From Lithobates sylvaticus (lineage: Eukaryota > Chordata > Amphibia > Anura > Ranidae): 64,000 nt of DNA. Of this stretch, positions 60,757 to 64,000 are shown in pieces; within the stretch, counting starts at the first letter, position 1; every line of letters starts with the position of its first letter. The position numbers were made by a program, and so were the translations under genes. The notes below the pieces were generated by a model. The model did no database searches. It worked only from the letters and a program-made list of their open reading frames with translations, and was not told the origin of the DNA. The DNA is taken from positions 269,168,199 to 269,232,198 of the forward strand of contig CM053030.1 in the NCBI GenBank assembly GCA_028564925.1, in the 5' to 3' direction.

Positions 60757-61699
60757 TGTTAAATAGTGCTTTTTTTGCAGTACTGTAGCAGGGTGCCCAT
60801 TTACTCACCATGCTCAGATGCAGGCAGAAGCCCCTTTATTCTATTTACCACAACTCCCTGGGTTCCTGGACAAGCCCAAGGAAGATAAGATCCTCAGTAT
60901 CCCTTCCTCAGTAGCTCAGAGGGCACACCTGATCAGGTAGAAGTAGCTGGGCAAGTGATTTGCAGCCAGGTGAGACCCTATCCACTGTCAGAACAGGAGT
61001 GTGGGCTCGCGGCAGGCAAAAGCACACAGCTTCTCTAGAAGACTTAGCTATTGTGGAGAGATCATCGCTAATTGCTACCAGAGTAGTCCAGTTCTAGTGG
61101 GGTGGTCCAGGCATTCCTGGCCACTGGTACTGTTTCTGGCATGCTCCACCCGTTGGACGTGGCACTGTTCCTAGCTCACTCTGTCACTCCTGGCATTGTT
61201 TCTGGGATGCTCCACCTGTTGCTCCTAGCCACTGGCACCATTCCAGGTACACTTTGTTTGCTAAATTCTTCTTCTCCGAGCTTTTGCAGCTGGGGGCATC
61301 CAAACATCTCTCGTCAATGCTCCCGCTAGCTTCACTGTTTTGTCACTAGTTGTTAGGTTATTTCTGCCAGTAGTCCTACTGCATCCTCCTGCTTTGTCTG
61401 CCAGAATCTGGGGAAGTAACTTAGGGCAGAACTCTGAGAGGGTTCTTGGTGAATACTGCGCATCCTTAAGACTGGGTACACACGGGTCGAATATCGTCAG
61501 CTATCGCTGGTTCAACAGAAACCATCCAACATTTGGTCAGTGGGTACAGAAGCCTGTCTGACAGAAGTGACATGCTGGAAAACCAACATACAATTTGCAC
61601 TCACAGCCAATGGCTGCGATTGTTGATCAGTGTGTTCTTGCAGGGGGATCCCCTGTCAGAATAGAAAGGCACAGTGGGGGTTGGTATGGTGATCTCTCA
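60757..61699. other. Unassigned; left end of a MITE at about 61471
   Basis: GACTGGGTACACACGGGTCG at about 61471 resembles the termini of the ACACACG MITEs in this window, but no right terminus follows. The rest is unassigned. Confidence 0.3.
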
Positions 61700-62501
61700 G
61701 TTATACTCATTGAGCCCGCTGGGTTGAACAGCAATAAATGTAAACTTGCTATGGGGGCACGCAAGCCGTGCTGCAGCTCTGTGTGTCCATTTAGACACGG
61801 AGCCGCGGTTCAGCTCTCTTCTCATTAGCTAACTGACTTTGATTGACAGCAGCGGGAGCCAATGGCGCTGCTGCTGTGTCTCAGCCAATCAGGAGGGAGT
61901 GTCTCGGATGGCCGAGGCACTCGTGCAACATCGCTGGATGAAGATGGAGCTCAGGTAAGTATAGGGGGGGGCTGCTGCACACAGAGGGTTTTTTTTTTAT
62001 CTTAAAGGGGTTGTAAACCCTCGCTTTTTTTCACCTTAATGCATCCTATGCATTAAGGTGAAAAAACTTCTGTCACTGAGCAGCCCCCCCCCCCCCCTGT
62101 TTTTCTCACCTGAGCCCGTTCGTTCCCCTGCCGGAGACGCAATCTACCTCTCTGGCTCCCGCTGCTGTCAATCAAATCCAATGACGCGGGCGCTGGGGGG
62201 TGGGGCCGAATCCGTCATTCTGTGTCTATGGATGCAAATGCTGGACTCTGTAGCACACCCACACAGTAACCCCCAGGAAGAGCGCTTCTCCTAGGGGATT
62301 TACTGATGCGGGGAGGAGCCGCAAGCACCGCTGGGGACCCCAGAAGATGATAATCGGGGCCACTCTGTGCAAAGCGACCTTCACAGTGGAGGTAAGTATG
62401 ATATGTTTGTTTTAAAAAACAAAAGAAAACAAGGGTTTACAACCCCTTTAATGCATAAAATGCATTACGATAAGAAACCTTCTGCCTTTACAACCACCAC
62501 T
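61700..62501 (+). mobile_element. TTAA MITE (5' end unclear), host to a nested MITE
   Basis: It has a GC-rich middle, CAGGTAAGT at 61952-61960, then a terminal foldback (ATCTTAATGCAT / ATGCATTACGAT) and the end CTTTACAACCACCACT before TTAA (62502-62505). The foldback is split by the element at 62006-62447. Its middle resembles the 3' half at 35785-36016. Confidence 0.6.
62006..62447 (+). mobile_element. TTAA MITE nested inside another TTAA MITE
   Basis: Termini AGGGGTTGTAAACCCT and AGGGTTTACAACCCCT are perfect inverted repeats with TTAA at 62002-62005 and 62448-62451. AGGTAAGTATG lies at 62390-62400, about 50 bases from the 3' end. A hairpin TTCACCTTAATGCAT / ATGCATTAAGGTGAA follows the left terminus. 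Confidence 0.85.
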
Positions 62502-62505
62502 TTAA

Positions 62506-63253
62506 GACTCGGGTCCTCAGAACACAGTCAAAGTAAGGGTGGAGTCTGGTTTGAGAAAGAAAAGAAAAGAAAAAACAAAAACAAAAAAAGTGTTTAGCTG
62601 TAATCTAATCTAAAATATATGGATATTTAGGTATTTTGGTATTTTCCAAAAGCCTTGATAAGATCGGTATTCCTTCTATTATTAACATAGTAAGCAATAG
62701 ACATTTAATCATTGCATAGAGGAAACTAGTCTTCCTTCCTTAAAATCCAGTACCATTCATAGATATTAGTCTTCCTTGATCATGGTTTTAAATAGTTTGA
62801 GTGTGGTTTCCTGTAGTTGTTACTTAAAGAGAATGCATCCACTTTAAATTGTTTAAAAATAGGAAAATATCACTTGCATATTCAAGTTCAGAAATGTATA
62901 GGGTTTGTGTTATATGCCTGATGTTTAACCTGATTAAAATAGATCCTTCCTTTTAACATTAGTTGAAAGATAGAGTTGAGCTTTTAGCAAACTAAACGCT
63001 TCTACTGTAGATACCTTGCTGATCAAGTACAAATTAGTAGCATTTTTCATTAACCATTTTTGTTTCTATTAGGGTACATTTCAGTATAGGCTATTTCAGC
63101 AAAAGACAACTGATTGTTTTGCTATGTTTTATGTATTTTTTATTACTCTAATTAGAATTATTTAATGTTCATTCTGTTTTTGGTTGGAATGAAATAATTC
63201 TCTTCCTATGTAATTTTTCACATTTAAACATTTCTTATTTTTTTATGTATAGA
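62506..63253. other. Unassigned sequence
   Basis: AT-rich; nothing recognised. Confidence 0.35.
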
Positions 63254-64000
63254 CACTATATTGTCAAATGTATTGGGATGTCTGCCTTACATGCACATGA
63301 ACTTTAATGGCATCCCAGTCTTAAGCCCCATACACACGGTAGGATTTTCCGATGGATTCTGTCCTATCGGACAATGTTGTCAGAAAATCAGACTGTGTGT
63401 AGGCACCATCGGACAGTTTCCATCAGATTGTCTGACGGACAAAGTCCTATCTCCTGCTGGATAGATTTTTTGACAACAAAGTCCGATCACACCAAATCCG
63501 ATCGTGTGTAGCGAATTCCGACCGGACAAAGTGCTACGCATGCTCAGATCACATTACAAGACCAAAGCTATTGGCTACTAGCCTCTACGTAGTCCCGTCG
63601 TAGGCAACAAACGTCACCACGTTCAGAATGATCGGATTTTCCGACAACTTTGTCCGACCGTGTGTACGCAAAACCAACATCAGACAAAGTATGACGGACA
63701 TGGTCTGATGGACCTGGTCCTCGGATAATCCGCGCGTGTGTATGGGGCTTTAGTCTGTAGGGTTCAATATTGAGTTGGCCCACCCTTTGCAACTTCAACT
63801 TCAACTCTTCTGGGAAGGCTATCCACAAGGTTTAGGAGTGTGTCTATGGGAATGTTTGACCATTCTTCCAGAAGTACAATTGGGGCCAGGACTCTGTGCA
63901 GCCCAGTCAAGTTCCTCCACCCCAAACTCGCTCATCCATGTCTTTATGGGCCTTGTTTTGTGCACTGGTGCGCAGTCATGTTGGAACAGGAAGGGGCCAT
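63254..64000 (-). mobile_element. Tc1-like element, runs off the window
   Basis: The terminus CACTATATTGTCAAATGTAT is followed by GATGTCTGCCTTACATGCAC. Near the window end the minus strand encodes FLFQHDCAPVHK (the second catalytic Asp region) and TWMSEFGVEELDW, typical of Tc1/mariner transposases. The text between this and the terminus is shortened, so an internal deletion is likely. It is interrupted by the MITE at 63324-63749. This is a fourth Tc1-like family. Confidence 0.82.
63324..63749. mobile_element. MITE, TTA target duplication
   Basis: Perfect termini AGCCCCATACACACG and complement are flanked by TTA (63321-63323 and 63750-63752). At 426 bases it is non-coding. Harbinger-like by its three-base TWA target. 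Removing it restores the Tc1-like end sequence CAGTCTTAGTCTG. Confidence 0.9.

Noticed and set aside
61102-61828. Consecutive frames of 70-77 codons
   Set aside because: No domain, no shared frame and no splice structure that I could defend; likely chance in moderately GC-rich repeats.

Overview
This window is a transposon-dense stretch of a vertebrate genome, almost certainly an anuran amphibian and probably a ranoid frog. The inference rests on content: L1-like LINEs with frog/fish-type ORFs, Tc1-like elements with long IR/DR termini, Penelope-like elements (PLEs) carrying GIY-YIG domains and hammerhead motifs, a DIRS-like tyrosine-recombinase retroelement, many TTAA-flanked short elements, and six copies of a TTAACCACTT-type repeat. 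No host gene, tRNA, rRNA, CRISPR array or bacterial-style operon was found. The only protein-coding potential belongs to mobile elements. One 500-base run of N lies at 11069-11568.

Layout. 1-4070: broken DIRS-like element on the minus strand. 4974-9545: two 5'-truncated PLE copies head to head, forming a palindrome with arms of about 2.06 kb around an 8-base spacer; the right copy keeps the 3' tail with a good hammerhead-ribozyme motif. 10367-11068: copy A of the TTAACC family, ending in a minisatellite at the gap. About 11570-17160: LINE A, plus strand, one frameshift in ORF2. 17161-26866: TTAA MITE, an apparently intact Tc1-like transposon (20098-21717) inside an old roughly 270-base tandem repeat, then TTAACC copies B and C. 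26940-30635: PLE-like remnants with a 172-base inverted repeat and TTAACC copies D and E. 30636-37973: pieces of three Tc1-like families and several MITEs. 38107-50039: a nested stack. LINE C (5'-truncated, 17-base target-site duplication) contains full-length LINE B (minus strand, both ORFs open, repeated 5' units with YY1-like motifs), a 2.6-kb palindromic element and a small MITE. 52542-55801: LINE D, a young 5'-truncated insertion with a perfect 90-base target-site duplication. 55802-64000: TTAACC copy F, a second hammerhead-bearing PLE tail, MITEs (one inside another) and the start of another Tc1-like element interrupted by a MITE.

How the parts relate. LINE B could in principle supply RNA-binding ORF1p plus endonuclease/reverse transcriptase, and the Tc1-like element at 20098 could supply a transposase; everything else looks truncated, degenerate or non-autonomous. 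The most unusual points are the two large palindromes (4.1 and 2.6 kb), the 90-base target duplication, the tandem YY1-like 5' units of LINE B, the recurrent same-strand splice-donor consensus in unrelated TTAA MITEs, and the TTAACC family's swappable hairpins and minisatellites. All family assignments come from reading motifs by eye; no database search was run.
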